A DNA stretch of 64,000 nt from Marinilactibacillus sp042660675 (GTDB lineage: Bacteria; Bacillota; Bacilli; Lactobacillales; Carnobacteriaceae_A): assembly GCF_042660675.1 (NCBI RefSeq), contig NZ_JBHSUL010000002.1, positions 180,676 to 244,675 of the forward strand, read 5' to 3'. A model generated the notes under the pieces. It was given only the letters and a program-made list of their open reading frames with translations, was not told the DNA's origin and ran no database searches. Below, in pieces: positions 1-9,531 of the stretch; the stretch's first letter is position 1; each line of letters opens with the position of its first letter. A program made the translations under genes and the position numbers.

Positions 1-37
1 AATGTGTCCGTACAAGTGGAGGTGGAAAGATAAGCAG

Positions 38-1009
38 ATGAATCAGTATCCAGTAGAATTACATGCCCATACCCACCATAGTGATGGGGATTTTTCAGTA
101 ACAGAATTAGTTGAATCCGCTTTGGACTTTGGATATAAAGGATTGATTTTAACGGATCATAATACGTATTCAGGTTACGAAGAAATAGTAGATAAATTGT
201 TAGATCAAAAATTGATTATCCTTAGAGGAATTGAATGGACAACCTACTTTGGACATATGCTAGTCCATGATCCGAAAAAATTTGTTGACTGGAGAACAGC
301 GACGATTGAGTCTATTGATTATCATATCAATCAAGTAAAAGAGGCAGAAGGATTAGTAGGTATTGCACATCCTTTCGCTATTGGGAATCCAATTTGTACC
401 GGTTGTCATTGGGAGTTTCAAGTACGAGATTGGTCGAAAGTAGATTATATTGAGATATGGAATCGAACGGCTCCGCACAAACAGTTCTGGAGCGAAAAAG
501 CATATGAATTGTGGACGAGTAAATTGAAGTCAGGTATAGAAATTTCTTGTTCTGCCGGAAGGGATTGGCACCGTCCAGATGCAAAAGGATTGCTTCCGGG
601 GATTACTTATGTTCAAGTACCGGAAAAATTAGAACAAAGCACAATGAAAGCAGCACTTAAGAAAGGATCCATGTACATTACTTTAGCTCCTCGACTAGAA
701 TGGACATTAACGAGTCAGAACATAAACTATTCATTTGGCGATAAGGTGCCAGCAGGAACGTATACTATATCAGTATCTTGTCTTGAACCAAATTTACCGC
801 TTTTAAAGGAGTTGGATATTGAGCCAAAGCGTATACGTGTCATTCAAAACGAAATGATTATAGAAGATATAAAACTTTCGAAAACAAGTGCATCGTTTCG
901 GTTCGATAAAACATTAGTTAGAGGCTACGTTAGAGTTGAAATTAGCGGAAGGTATCAAAACCAGGAAGATGTTCGACTAACGATTGGTAACCCAGTCTAT
1001 CTAAAATAA
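38..1009 (+). CDS. PHP-domain metallohydrolase (CehA/McbA-like)
   Basis: Predicted metal-dependent phosphoesterase or hydrolase of the PHP superfamily, cytoplasmic, 323 residues. Visible metal-ligand motifs in order: ELHAHTHHSDG near the N terminus (H9, H11), ILTDHN, RGIEWT, GIAHPF and AGRDWHRP. The C-terminal ~100 residues look like a beta-sandwich add-on. An upstream in-frame ATG exists at position 2, but GGAGGTGG at 18-25 precedes the ATG at 38, and the PHP fold begins immediately after it, so 38 is preferred. It resembles the PHP protein at 9532-11028 but lacks that protein's N-terminal domain. It probably ends an operon that begins before the window. The substrate is unknown; the fold assignment is confident. 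Confidence 0.8.
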   Translation: MNQYPVELHAHTHHSDGDFSVTELVESALDFGYKGLILTDHNTYSGYEEIVDKLLDQKLIILRGIEWTTYFGHMLVHDPKKFVDWRTATIESIDYHINQVKEAEGLVGIAHPFAIGNPICTGCHWEFQVRDWSKVDYIEIWNRTAPHKQFWSEKAYELWTSKLKSGIEISCSAGRDWHRPDAKGLLPGITYVQVPEKLEQSTMKAALKKGSMYITLAPRLEWTLTSQNINYSFGDKVPAGTYTISVSCLEPNLPLLKELDIEPKRIRVIQNEMIIEDIKLSKTSASFRFDKTLVRGYVRVEISGRYQNQEDVRLTIGNPVYLK

Positions 1010-1028
1010 TTTAATAAAAGTGCTCTTG

Positions 1029-1062
1029 AAAAATCTATCGTTACGACAAGGTAGATTTTTTT
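1029..1062 (+). terminator. Intrinsic terminator after PHP gene
   Basis: An 11-bp stem (1029-1039 with 1050-1060, one G-U-type mismatch) ends in a run of T. It lies 20 bases after the PHP stop codon. Confidence 0.8.
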
Positions 1063-1090
1063 ACTTAAAGTGGGTATGTTTTAAAAATTA

Positions 1091-1112
1091 AATATACGCA
1101 CATATGTATATT
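1091..1112. repeat. Inverted repeat in 353-base gene-free gap
   Basis: The gap 1010-1362 holds the terminator at 1029, this imperfectly centred inverted repeat (AATATAC, 8-base spacer, GTATATT) and the promoter at 1298. No convincing small gene or riboswitch was seen between them. The repeat could be an operator, but nothing else supports that. Confidence 0.35.
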
Positions 1113-1297
1113 TATACTGATTAACTTATAAAAATCGAAAAACAGTTTAGATTATATTCAGTTGAAAGTATTCATTATTATCTAATTAACAGTGTCGAAT
1201 TTCATAAAAGGACTGACATGTAAAGCACATTAACTAATAATCTAAAGTTATTCTCATATTTATTTAATAATTATAGTGTCTCAAGAGGGTCTCTCGA

Positions 1298-1326
1298 TTG
1301 TTTCAGGTGGATGCATGCTGTATAAT
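1298..1326 (+). promoter_or_regulatory. Sigma-A promoter of the amino acid ABC operon
   Basis: TTGTTT at 1298-1303 and a perfect TATAAT at 1321-1326, 17 bases apart, 37 bases upstream of the start codon at 1363. Confidence 0.75.
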
Positions 1327-1362
1327 TAAGTATTGTCGTATTGAAAATTGAAAGGGGTACTA

Positions 1363-2826
1363 ATGAATATTATGAAAATTAAAAGGAAGAATAAAGTCTC
1401 AATAGGAATGCTATTTTTATTTACATTGTTATTAAATTTAGTTTTATCTCCTGTAAAAGTGGATGCAGCTGAAACAGGACAGAACTATACAATCGCTACA
1501 GATGTCACATTCGCACCATTTGAGTTTCAGGATGAAGATGGGAATTATATCGGAATAGACGTTGATATCTTGACAGCAATCGCAGAAGATCAAGGTTTTG
1601 AATTTGATTTGAGACCGATGAACTTCAGTGCAGGACTTCAAGCACTTGAGTCGAACCAGGTTGACGGTATGATTGCGGCGATGAGTATCACGCCGGAACG
1701 TGAAGAAGCATTTGACTTCTCGGATCCGTATTTCGATGCCGGTCCCGTAATGGCTATTCGTGAAGATAATGACGAAATTAATGGCTATGAAGACCTTGAT
1801 GGTAAAACAGTAGCCGTAAAAGTTGGAACAACTGGAGCGGAACTTGCAGCAGAACTTCAAGAAAGCTATGACTTTGAAATCAACCAGTTTGAAGATTCAG
1901 CGGGTATGTATGAAGATGTTATCTCTAGACACTCTGATGCAGTTATCGAAGATTATCCTGTAATGGCTTATGCGATTCAACAAGGCCTTGAGTTAAGCTT
2001 TCCCACAAATCCAGAAGATGGAGATTCTTATGGCTTTGCCGTTAATAAAGGGGCAAATCCGGAGCTAATTGAAATGTTCAATGCCGGTCTAGTGAATATC
2101 CAAGAAAATGGAACTTATGAAGAAATTGTGCAAACTTACTTGGGCGATAGTGTTCAACCTGGTCAAAGTCTTGGATTCTTCGGTTTGCTTCAAAATAATT
2201 TCGGAAACTTGATGTCTGGACTTGGTCGTACATTAGTGCTGACACTGATTTCATTTGCGATTGCTTTGATTGCCGGAACCATTATTGGTTTGTTCAGTGC
2301 AACACCTAGCAAGATTTTGAACGTTATTGCAGATTTGTATGTAACGGTTTTACGCGGAATTCCATTGATCGTACTAGCTTTCTTTATGTACTTCACGGTT
2401 CCACAATTGCTTGGAATACAAATTACAGCTTTTATGGCTGGTGTGGTGACGCTTAGTCTGAACACGACAGCTTATATCGCCGAGCAAGTCCGAGGTGGTA
2501 TTGCAGCAGTTGAAAAAGGTCAGCTTGAAGCTGCTCGCAGTTTAGGACTTCCTTATGGCGTTTCTATGCGTAAAGTTGTATTACCTCAAGCCATCAAGAT
2601 TATGATTCCATCTTTGATCAATCAACTAGTTATTACTTTGAAAGATACATCGATTCTATCGGTTATTGGAATTGTAGAATTAACACAGACTGGTCGAATC
2701 ATTATTGCCCGTTCTTATCAGTCGGGACCAATGTGGATCATTGTTGCTTTAATTTACTTGATTATCATTACTTTGTTAACGAAACTATCTAATCTGATTG
2801 AAAGGAGATTAGTAGCAAATGACTAA
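1363..2826 (+). CDS. Amino acid ABC transporter, fused substrate-binding and permease protein (GlnH-GlnP type)
   Basis: Imports a polar amino acid, probably glutamine or glutamate family. It is one polypeptide of 487 residues: signal peptide (about 1-35), a periplasmic-type SBP_bac_3 domain (about 40-265, starting near YTIATDVTFAPFEF), then a HisM/GlnP-type permease (about 275-487) with the EAARSLG coupling motif. Such fusions are usual in lactobacilli and streptococci. A TTG at 1348 is in frame, but AAAGGGG at 1351-1357 sits correctly for the ATG at 1363. The last eight bases overlap the ATPase gene, indicating translational coupling. The exact substrate cannot be read from the sequence. Confidence 0.88.
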   Translation: MNIMKIKRKNKVSIGMLFLFTLLLNLVLSPVKVDAAETGQNYTIATDVTFAPFEFQDEDGNYIGIDVDILTAIAEDQGFEFDLRPMNFSAGLQALESNQVDGMIAAMSITPEREEAFDFSDPYFDAGPVMAIREDNDEINGYEDLDGKTVAVKVGTTGAELAAELQESYDFEINQFEDSAGMYEDVISRHSDAVIEDYPVMAYAIQQGLELSFPTNPEDGDSYGFAVNKGANPELIEMFNAGLVNIQENGTYEEIVQTYLGDSVQPGQSLGFFGLLQNNFGNLMSGLGRTLVLTLISFAIALIAGTIIGLFSATPSKILNVIADLYVTVLRGIPLIVLAFFMYFTVPQLLGIQITAFMAGVVTLSLNTTAYIAEQVRGGIAAVEKGQLEAARSLGLPYGVSMRKVVLPQAIKIMIPSLINQLVITLKDTSILSVIGIVELTQTGRIIIARSYQSGPMWIIVALIYLIIITLLTKLSNLIERRLVAND

Positions 2827-3547
2827 ACTTAGAACAGAACAATTAAGAAAAAGCTTTGGCGATTTAGAAGTATTAAAAGGACTAGATTTGGAAGTAAAAG
2901 AGGGTGAAGTTGTTGTCATCATCGGTCCTTCTGGCTCAGGTAAAAGTACATTCTTACGCTGCATGAACTTGCTTGAAGAAGTGAGTGCAGGAAAAGTGAT
3001 TGTAGATGATCATGACCTGACTGATCCTTCTCAAAACATCAATAAAGTACGTGAAAATATTGGTATGGTATTCCAGCAGTTCAATCTATTCCCGCACTTA
3101 TCAGTAACAGACAACATTACGTTGGCACCTAAACAATTATTGAATGTATCTGACAGTGATAGCAAAAACTTGGCTATGAAATTATTAGAAAGTGTTGGTA
3201 TGGAAGACAAAGCGGATGCCTATCCGAGTTCATTATCTGGTGGACAAAAGCAACGTGTGGCAATAGCCAGAGCTTTAGCCATGGATCCTGACATTATGCT
3301 GTTCGATGAACCAACAAGTGCATTGGACCCTGAAATGGTAGGAGAAGTACTTGGAGCCATGAAGAAATTAGCTCAAGAAGGCATGACGATGATCGTTGTA
3401 ACGCATGAAATGGGCTTTGCCAGAGAAATGGCAGACCGTATCGTCTTTATGGATGAAGGAAATATTGTTGAAGTCGGTACGCCGGAACAAATCTTCAATA
3501 ATCCACAAAGTGAAAGAACACGTGACTTTTTAGATAAAGTACTATAA
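2819..3547 (+). CDS. Amino acid ABC transporter ATPase (GlnQ type)
   Basis: Energises the fused binding/permease protein encoded just upstream, on the inner face of the membrane. It has the standard 242-residue length of polar amino acid ABC ATPases. Motifs: Walker A GPSGSGKST, Q-loop in VFQQFNLFPH, signature LSGGQKQR, Walker B IMLFDEPTSALDPE and switch histidine in VTHEMGFA. The ATG lies inside the end of the upstream gene (8-base overlap). A strong terminator follows, so the operon has two genes. Confidence 0.92.
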   Translation: MTKLRTEQLRKSFGDLEVLKGLDLEVKEGEVVVIIGPSGSGKSTFLRCMNLLEEVSAGKVIVDDHDLTDPSQNINKVRENIGMVFQQFNLFPHLSVTDNITLAPKQLLNVSDSDSKNLAMKLLESVGMEDKADAYPSSLSGGQKQRVAIARALAMDPDIMLFDEPTSALDPEMVGEVLGAMKKLAQEGMTMIVVTHEMGFAREMADRIVFMDEGNIVEVGTPEQIFNNPQSERTRDFLDKVL

Positions 3548-3573
3548 ACAATCAACGTTTCACTTAAACGCAT

Positions 3574-3621
3574 AGACCTGCAAAAGAAATCATGTTCGAT
3601 TTCTTCTGCAGGTCTTTTTTT
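3574..3621 (+). terminator. Intrinsic terminator of amino acid ABC operon
   Basis: An 18-bp stem with one mismatch (3574-3591 with 3598-3615), a six-base loop and a seven-T tail. Confidence 0.9.
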
Positions 3622-3673
3622 CAATGATTATAGTATTTGTCAGATGTCACCCTGTTGCGTACTATTTAATCGA

Positions 3674-4216
3674 TTATTCTGCAGATAACTTAGTATCTAC
3701 CAGTTCCATAACCTCGTCAATACTGATAGGTTTATATGCAATCATGTCTGCGCCGATATTGACGGCTCTTGGTCCTAAGGTTGTTTCAAAGTGAGTCGTC
3801 TGTGTATCGTGTACATGGCCGTAAAGATGGATTGATCCGCGAAAATAGCCGTCCCATTCCAAAATAGGATAATGAAACAAGACGAATTTTCTTTTATAGT
3901 ATTTGAGTGTGTGGTAGTCTTTGACCCACTCAAAATGACTATGATCAAACTCTTTATCTTTAAGGTATTGTTCATGGTTACCTTTAACTAAATATTTTTT
4001 GCCTCGTAGCTTTTTCAATATGGCATTGGCTTGCTCGCCAGTCCCTCTATATAAGAAATCTCCTACTATATAAACTTCGTCTTTCGGAGATTGAACGACA
4101 CTGTTCCAATTATTAATTAGTTGATCGTTCATATCAGCTACATCCTTAAAAGGTCGATGGCTGAATTCAATGACATTTTCGTGAAAGAAGTGCATATCTG
4201 CGATAAAATATTTCAT
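3674..4216 (-). CDS. Calcineurin-like metallophosphoesterase
   Basis: Small (180 residues) cytoplasmic metal-dependent phosphoesterase. The family's motifs are all visible: DMH near residue 7 (D-x-H), VGDF (GDxx), KGNHE (GNHE), a single H in VLFHYP, and YGHVHD (GHxH). The start is supported by AAGGA eight bases upstream and by its own promoter. It stands alone, convergent with the amino acid ABC operon. Members of this small family are often annotated only as putative phosphoesterases, and the substrate is unknown. Confidence 0.85.
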   Translation of the reverse strand: MKYFIADMHFFHENVIEFSHRPFKDVADMNDQLINNWNSVVQSPKDEVYIVGDFLYRGTGEQANAILKKLRGKKYLVKGNHEQYLKDKEFDHSHFEWVKDYHTLKYYKRKFVLFHYPILEWDGYFRGSIHLYGHVHDTQTTHFETTLGPRAVNIGADMIAYKPISIDEVMELVDTKLSAE

Positions 4217-4261
4217 ACATTGTATCCTTCATATTCTTTTTTCCTAACGGTTTGTCCTTTT

Positions 4262-4291
4262 AATATACCGAAAATTTCTGGTTAGATGCAA
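4262..4291 (-). promoter_or_regulatory. Promoter of metallophosphoesterase gene
   Basis: On the minus strand TTGCAT (4286-4291) and TATATT (4262-4267) are 18 bases apart, about 45 bases before the start codon. Confidence 0.65.
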
Positions 4292-4347
4292 GCTAGTTGT
4301 AATTGAATAGGCAATAAAGTATTAGATACTACTATTTATTTAATTTA

Positions 4348-5100
4348 TTAAAAAATATTCACACCACAGACTTCAAAATCATGACGTGTACTTTCTTCAA
4401 GAGCATCGTCCGTAATAATACCCTCAACCCCCATTAATGGGGCGACATTCAGTAAGGAATGGATACTAAATTTACTTGAGTCGCCGACTCCGTAGATACG
4501 GTTCGCTTGCTTGAACATCGCCTTCTTTAGTTGTGATTCCCCAAAGCCGTAATCTGTAAATCCTGATTCCAAGGATACACCACTGAAACTCATAAAAAAC
4601 ACATCCATGTGGAATTGCTTGAAAAACTCCGCACTAGACTCTCCTACAAAACAGAGTTCTTCGTTTCTAACGGAACCTCCTGGCAAAATCAATTGAAAGG
4701 AACTTCTTTTCGCTAGTTCAATGGCGATTACAATCGAGTTTGTCAGAATCGTCAGATTTTTAAAATGCTGAGTCAGTTCAATAGCGATTTGAGTATTTGT
4801 CGTACTAACATCTAAACCAATGACCTCATTCTCTTTCACAAAATGAATGGCTTTTTCAGCGATGACTTTCTTTTTAACAGAATTCAAGTTTGCACGGTAT
4901 AAATAATCTGTTTCATGTACAAATTCTCTGTTCAAATAAGCACCACCATGCATACGGATGATGATGTTTTGTTTTTCAAGGTACATCAGATCCCTACGAA
5001 TCGTTTCCAGTGAAACATTGAACTCTTCTGCAAGTGTGTTGTTTTTGACGGTTCGGTGTGTGTGAAAGTATTTAACGATATTTTCTTGTCTTGCGTTCAT
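4348..5100 (-). CDS. DeoR/GlpR-family transcriptional regulator
   Basis: Probable repressor of the divergent ABC/PHP/HAD operon starting at 5269. It has 250 residues, the normal family length. The N-terminal winged helix-turn-helix shows NTLAEEFNVSLETIRRDL near residues 19-37, followed by the family's MHGGA segment. The C-terminal effector domain resembles ribose-5-phosphate isomerase folds that sense phosphorylated sugars (DVSTTNTQIAIEL, TNSIVIA, LPGGSVRNEE, GVSLESGFTD). AGAGGGA lies four bases before the ATG. A phosphorylated sugar or polyol effector is typical for DeoR proteins and would fit a phosphoester-processing operon, but this is inference. Confidence 0.88.
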   Translation of the reverse strand: MNARQENIVKYFHTHRTVKNNTLAEEFNVSLETIRRDLMYLEKQNIIIRMHGGAYLNREFVHETDYLYRANLNSVKKKVIAEKAIHFVKENEVIGLDVSTTNTQIAIELTQHFKNLTILTNSIVIAIELAKRSSFQLILPGGSVRNEELCFVGESSAEFFKQFHMDVFFMSFSGVSLESGFTDYGFGESQLKKAMFKQANRIYGVGDSSKFSIHSLLNVAPLMGVEGIITDDALEESTRHDFEVCGVNIF

Positions 5101-5160
5101 ACTGTCCCTCTTTCTTTCGTTTCTTATGTGTATAGCTTACTAAATTTTGTGGGGTTATTT

Positions 5161-5191
5161 GGTTTTTACATATAAATCACACACAAAAACC
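5161..5191. promoter_or_regulatory. Candidate operator between DeoR gene and ABC operon
   Basis: GGTTTTT and AAAAACC arms, 17 bases apart, surround an AC-rich core in the 168-base divergent region. The position suits autoregulation and control of the operon by the DeoR protein. A weak -10 (TAAAAT, 5215-5220) lies just downstream, with no good -35. Confidence 0.35.
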
Positions 5192-5268
5192 ACTTAATTT
5201 ACTTCTAATTTACTTAAAATACACACTGGTTTTCTAAACTAGAACTTGGAAGGAGAGCGAATAGATAA

Positions 5269-6354
5269 ATGGCAACGATTGAACTTAAAAAATTATCCAA
5301 AACATATGCTGATTCAACAGAATTAGCCGTTAACCAAATTGATTTGACTGTAAATGATAAGGAGTTTGTTGTATTAGTTGGTCCTTCAGGTTGTGGGAAA
5401 TCCACAACCCTTAGAATGATTGCTGGACTAGAAAAGATTACTGCAGGAGAACTGTATATTGATCATCAATTGATGAATTACGTGAAACCGGAAAATAGAA
5501 ATTTAGCGATGGTGTTTCAAAATTATGCGTTGTTTCCACATATGACTGTGGCAGACAACATTGCTTTTGGACTAAACGTGAGAAAAACAAAAAAGACTAT
5601 CGTGAAAGAAAAAGTGGCTGAGGTTAGTAAAATTGTAGGTCTAGAGGATTACTTACAGCGAAAACCTAAAGAGCTTTCGGGTGGTCAAAAACAAAGAGTA
5701 GCGCTAGGCAGAGCAATCATTAAAGATATGAACTTAATATTAATGGATGAACCTTTGTCCAATTTAGACGCTAAATTGAGAACAAAGATGAGAGAAGAAA
5801 TTACGAGCTTACATCGAAAATTAGGAGCAACTATGGTTTATGTCACACATGACCAAGTAGAAGCAATGACGATGGCAACGAAGATCGTTGTACTTAATAA
5901 AGGAATCATCCAACAAGTAGGTACACCATTAGAGATTTACGAAGAACCAAAAAATCAATTTGTAGCCGGATTTATGGGTACACCTTCTATGAACTTTTTA
6001 GATGTGACTGTTGTAGATGGACAAATCTATCTTGGTTCGTATTTAATGGGAACAGTCAGCGAGAATTTAAAGGAAGATAGGTATACATTTGGTATTCGTC
6101 CCGAAAAAGTTCAGATTTCAAAAGAAGGACGGGGAACACCGGCAAAAATCGAATACGTAGAACGACTTGGAGCAGAGCTATTGGTTCATTTTTCTTTGGA
6201 AGGGATTGGACAAACAGTGGTTGGCAAAATCCCTGCAATAGAAGAAGTTGAACAAGGAGATTCTGTAACAGTCGATTTGAAATTAGATCAAGGGTACTTA
6301 TTTGATACGCAAACGGAAGAAACTGTATTTTCTAGAGGAAAGATAGGAGGATAA
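5269..6354 (+). CDS. Carbohydrate-type ABC transporter ATPase (UgpC/MsmK/MalK family)
   Basis: ATPase subunit of a CUT1-type importer whose permeases and binding protein follow directly. It is 361 residues long, with an N-terminal nucleotide-binding domain and a C-terminal TOBE/OB regulatory domain (from about 240, including FGIRPEKV). Motifs: Walker A GPSGCGKST, signature LSGGQKQR, Walker B LILMDEPLSNLDAK, switch region VTHDQVEAMT. GGAAGGAG precedes the ATG. It is the first gene of a six-gene operon. Some MsmK/UgpC ATPases serve several importers; here a dedicated set is encoded in cis. Confidence 0.9.
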   Translation: MATIELKKLSKTYADSTELAVNQIDLTVNDKEFVVLVGPSGCGKSTTLRMIAGLEKITAGELYIDHQLMNYVKPENRNLAMVFQNYALFPHMTVADNIAFGLNVRKTKKTIVKEKVAEVSKIVGLEDYLQRKPKELSGGQKQRVALGRAIIKDMNLILMDEPLSNLDAKLRTKMREEITSLHRKLGATMVYVTHDQVEAMTMATKIVVLNKGIIQQVGTPLEIYEEPKNQFVAGFMGTPSMNFLDVTVVDGQIYLGSYLMGTVSENLKEDRYTFGIRPEKVQISKEGRGTPAKIEYVERLGAELLVHFSLEGIGQTVVGKIPAIEEVEQGDSVTVDLKLDQGYLFDTQTEETVFSRGKIGG

Positions 6355-6358
6355 ATCA

Positions 6359-7243
6359 GTGATGAAACACAAATCTTTAAAGTTTTTTGGGAATTTGAGT
6401 ATTTTTATTGTACTTCCGCTAGTGCCGTTATTAATTTTCTGGTTTGTCCCATTAGCTGTCTCGTTCTGGTTAAGCACGACTGACTGGGACTATATCAGCC
6501 CAGTGATAGAATCAGTAGGCATTGGTAATTATCAAACGATTATGAGCTCATCCGTATTTCATGAAGTTCTTAAAAATACCTTTGTGTTCACGTTATGGAC
6601 TGTGGTTCCTACAATCATACTCGGATTTCTGGCAGCTATCTTAGTTCAGCAGATAGACAAGGGGCGTAGTCTTTTAAAAACATTAATTTTCAGTCCTTGG
6701 TTTACGCCTACTGTAGCCATCTCGATCGTTTGGTCATGGATCTTTCAACCAGATATCGGTGTACTGAATCAGGTTCTCGGATGGTTCAATCTTCCGCAAC
6801 CAGCTTGGTTGCAAAGCTCAGAATATGCAATGTGGGCAATCATTATCGTAACGGTCTGGAAAGGGATCGGTTGGTGTATGTTGTTTTACTGTGATGCGAT
6901 TGAAAGAATTCCAAAGGATATTATTGAAGTTTGTCAGCTCGAAGGTACTGGCCCATGGCAGATGATCAAAACGGTTTACTTACCATATACATCACCAACA
7001 AGTCTGTTCCTGATTGTAACCACAATTATCTCTTCTTTGCAGGCCTATGATCAGATTCAAGTTATGACTCAAGGTGGCCCTTCAGGAAGCACAAGAACTT
7101 TATTGTATTACTACTACCAATTAGCGTTTGAGCAGTTTGATATGGGCATGGCAACCGCACTGGCAACAATTATCTTAGTGATTACAGGTTTGATTTCGTT
7201 ATTACAATTCGGCTTATCTAAGTATTGGGTCCACTATCAATAA
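6359..7243 (+). CDS. Carbohydrate-type ABC permease (UgpA/MalF family)
   Basis: Membrane subunit of the importer, 294 residues, with six predicted membrane segments and the EAA coupling loop near IEVCQLEGTGPWQMIK, where EAA is degenerate (E-V-C). The start is GTG at 6359 or the next codon ATG at 6362; AGGAGG at 6345-6350 favours the GTG by spacing. It lies four bases after the ATPase stop. Permeases of this family pair with a UgpE-type partner, which follows. Confidence 0.85.
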   Translation: MMKHKSLKFFGNLSIFIVLPLVPLLIFWFVPLAVSFWLSTTDWDYISPVIESVGIGNYQTIMSSSVFHEVLKNTFVFTLWTVVPTIILGFLAAILVQQIDKGRSLLKTLIFSPWFTPTVAISIVWSWIFQPDIGVLNQVLGWFNLPQPAWLQSSEYAMWAIIIVTVWKGIGWCMLFYCDAIERIPKDIIEVCQLEGTGPWQMIKTVYLPYTSPTSLFLIVTTIISSLQAYDQIQVMTQGGPSGSTRTLLYYYYQLAFEQFDMGMATALATIILVITGLISLLQFGLSKYWVHYQ

Positions 7244-7258
7244 TCAGGAGGTGAAAAC

Positions 7259-8161
7259 ATGAAAATAAACCATTTATCGCAGCCGGTCTCCATGACAGAT
7301 GCGCAGGAAAAAGAATGGAAAAAAGAAAAGACGATTGACTTAACTAAAAAAGTCATCATTTATTCAGTTTTAATAGGATTTGCTTTTATGACTGTGTTCC
7401 CCCTTGTCTGGATGTTACTGAGCTCCTTGAAATCTCCAAGTGAACTTCTTGCAGTACCGTTCACGCTATTCCCAAAAGAATTTCAATGGAGTAACTTCTC
7501 AAGAGCACTTGAACTCGCACCGTTTGGACTTTATATGATGAATAGTCTGGTGACCTCTATTGCCATTGTATTATTACAGGCAGGATTCTCTTGTATGCTG
7601 GCGTACGGGTTGACACATATAAAATTCAAAGGACGCTCTTTTATTTTCAACAGTCTACTGATTTCTTATATGCTACCTACTGCCGTTACGTATGTTCCTA
7701 GTTACATTATCTTAGCACGTTTAAATCTACTAGATACGTTGACAGGGATCGTAGTCTCTAATGCAGCCAGTGTCTTTAGCGTGTTCTTACTTTGGCAGGC
7801 ATTTAGAACGATTCCGGGTGAACTAATTGAAGCCGCGCGAATGGAAGGGGCAAGCGACTGGAGTATTTTGTGGAAAATCGTAGCACCCCTTAGAAAATCT
7901 ACCATTTTCATTATGTCGTTGATTTCATTTATCCAAATGTATAACAACTACTTGTGGCCTTCACTGGTTGCAAGAAGTCAGGAAAATTATCTGGTGACCG
8001 TTGGATTGAGACAGTTTTATACTTCGCAAGGATCTTTTTCAAATAATCTTCCGGCCATTATGGCAGCGAACGTCATCACCATTTTGCCACTATTTATAAT
8101 CTTTTTGATTTTCCAAAAATGGCTAATTAAAGGCATTGGCGATACAGGAATCAAAGGTTAA
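7259..8161 (+). CDS. Carbohydrate-type ABC permease (UgpE/MalG family)
   Basis: Second membrane subunit, 300 residues, with six membrane segments after a charged 30-residue cytoplasmic start. The EAA loop is intact (IEAARMEGASDWSILWK). CAGGAGGTGA is optimally placed before the ATG. It is transcribed with the UgpA-like gene 15 bases upstream and is followed by the binding-protein gene. Assignment to the MalG/UgpE family is firm, but the substrate is not. Confidence 0.87.
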   Translation: MKINHLSQPVSMTDAQEKEWKKEKTIDLTKKVIIYSVLIGFAFMTVFPLVWMLLSSLKSPSELLAVPFTLFPKEFQWSNFSRALELAPFGLYMMNSLVTSIAIVLLQAGFSCMLAYGLTHIKFKGRSFIFNSLLISYMLPTAVTYVPSYIILARLNLLDTLTGIVVSNAASVFSVFLLWQAFRTIPGELIEAARMEGASDWSILWKIVAPLRKSTIFIMSLISFIQMYNNYLWPSLVARSQENYLVTVGLRQFYTSQGSFSNNLPAIMAANVITILPLFIIFLIFQKWLIKGIGDTGIKG

Positions 8162-8202
8162 CGTAACTTAAAAAATTATATAAAAAGAAAAGAGGAAAAT
8201 AC

Positions 8203-9528
8203 ATGTATAAATGGATGATTCAAAACAAAAAAGCGGCACTAACAGGATTAGTAGGTGCAGGTATGTTGTTAACGGCTTGTGGTAATGGAGCGCAATCAGA
8301 AACGGGTACGAGTGTTGAAGCAGAAGGGACCGTTGAAACAGAGTTCTGGTATGGCTTGGGTAGTAATGCAGGAGAAAAAATGGAAGAAATCATCAGCGCC
8401 TTCAATGATTCTCAAGATCAGTACGTGATCAAAGGCGTGCAACAAGCAGATTACTCAGAAACGTATCAGAACTTGCAAGCAGCGATTGCTTCTCAAACTG
8501 CACCTGGGCTAGTACTTCTTGAAAATAGATACGTGAATACACTCGGAGATAGCCAGGCACTTGCACCACTAGACCCCTTTATTGAACAAGCAATGGATTT
8601 CAACCAAGACGATCTCTTAGATGCTTTCATGGAACAGGCACATGTTGACGATACGCTGTATGCCATTCCAGCTTATGGAACAACGCAAGTGATGTATTAT
8701 CGCTCCGATATCTTTGAAGAAGCGGGCGTAGATGCAGATGAAGCTTTTGCTTCTTGGGAAAATTTGTTAGAAGCTAGTCAAACGCTACAAGAGGAAGGTG
8801 CAGTTGATTATGGATTTGCGCCAATGTGGGGTGCAGCGAATTTGATGGACATCGCACGAAGCAATGGTGGCGAGATTTTGAATGAAGCAGGAGACGAAGT
8901 GATGATTGATTCTCCAGAATGGATCGAAGCCTGGGAAATGGTTCGTGGCGCGATTCATGACGACGAGACGTTCAAGCTGAACTTTGGGGGAGAAGGCTGG
9001 GAATACTGGTACCGTACAATTGATGAAGTGATTCAAGGTCAAATCGGTGGGTACCTAGGTTCATCAGGTGATAAAGGAGATCTGGACTTTGATATTATTG
9101 ACTCAAAAGTACAACCAGGAATGAACGGAAATGCTCCAGCTCCGGCAGCCAATGCTCTATATTTATCTATGCCAAGTTCATCTGATGAAGCAGAACAAGC
9201 TGCAGGATTTGCTTTCGCTGAATTCTTTACAAGTGTAGAGTCACAAGTAGAATGGACAAAAGCGATTGGATATATCCCTGTAAGAGAATCAACGTTGGCG
9301 AACGAAGAATACATGACCTACGTTGAAGAAAATCCAGCTTTTGGTATACCGTTTGAACAAGCACAGACTGCCTCAGCAAGCTTCTTGGATCCAACAGGCG
9401 GACAAATAACAGATGCTTTAACGATTGCAGCGGACAAAGTAGAGCTTGAAAATATTTCTGCCGAAGAAGCGTTAAAAGAAGCCAAACAAGTTGCACAAGA
9501 AGCATTGGATGCTGCACAAGGAGAATAA
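8203..9528 (+). CDS. Extracellular solute-binding lipoprotein (UgpB-like, SBP family 1)
   Basis: Lipid-anchored receptor for the importer, 441 residues. The signal peptide ends in the lipobox LLTAC, giving lipidated Cys26. The rest has the SBP_bac_1 pattern: an early FWYGLGSN strand, an AIPAYGTTQVMYYRSDIFEEAG hinge region, and a late PTGGQITDAL segment. It resembles glycerol-3-phosphate and sugar-binding proteins. The downstream PHP and HAD hydrolases suggest a phosphorylated or phosphodiester ligand, which is inference. Confidence 0.87.
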   Translation: MYKWMIQNKKAALTGLVGAGMLLTACGNGAQSETGTSVEAEGTVETEFWYGLGSNAGEKMEEIISAFNDSQDQYVIKGVQQADYSETYQNLQAAIASQTAPGLVLLENRYVNTLGDSQALAPLDPFIEQAMDFNQDDLLDAFMEQAHVDDTLYAIPAYGTTQVMYYRSDIFEEAGVDADEAFASWENLLEASQTLQEEGAVDYGFAPMWGAANLMDIARSNGGEILNEAGDEVMIDSPEWIEAWEMVRGAIHDDETFKLNFGGEGWEYWYRTIDEVIQGQIGGYLGSSGDKGDLDFDIIDSKVQPGMNGNAPAPAANALYLSMPSSSDEAEQAAGFAFAEFFTSVESQVEWTKAIGYIPVRESTLANEEYMTYVEENPAFGIPFEQAQTASASFLDPTGGQITDALTIAADKVELENISAEEALKEAKQVAQEALDAAQGE

Positions 9529-9531
9529 TGT

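Noticed and set aside
9039..9314. Antisense open frames inside ugpB-like, sbcC, glnP-like and ganA genes
   Set aside because: They lie opposite strongly supported genes, lack RBS and resemble no family; they are composition shadows.
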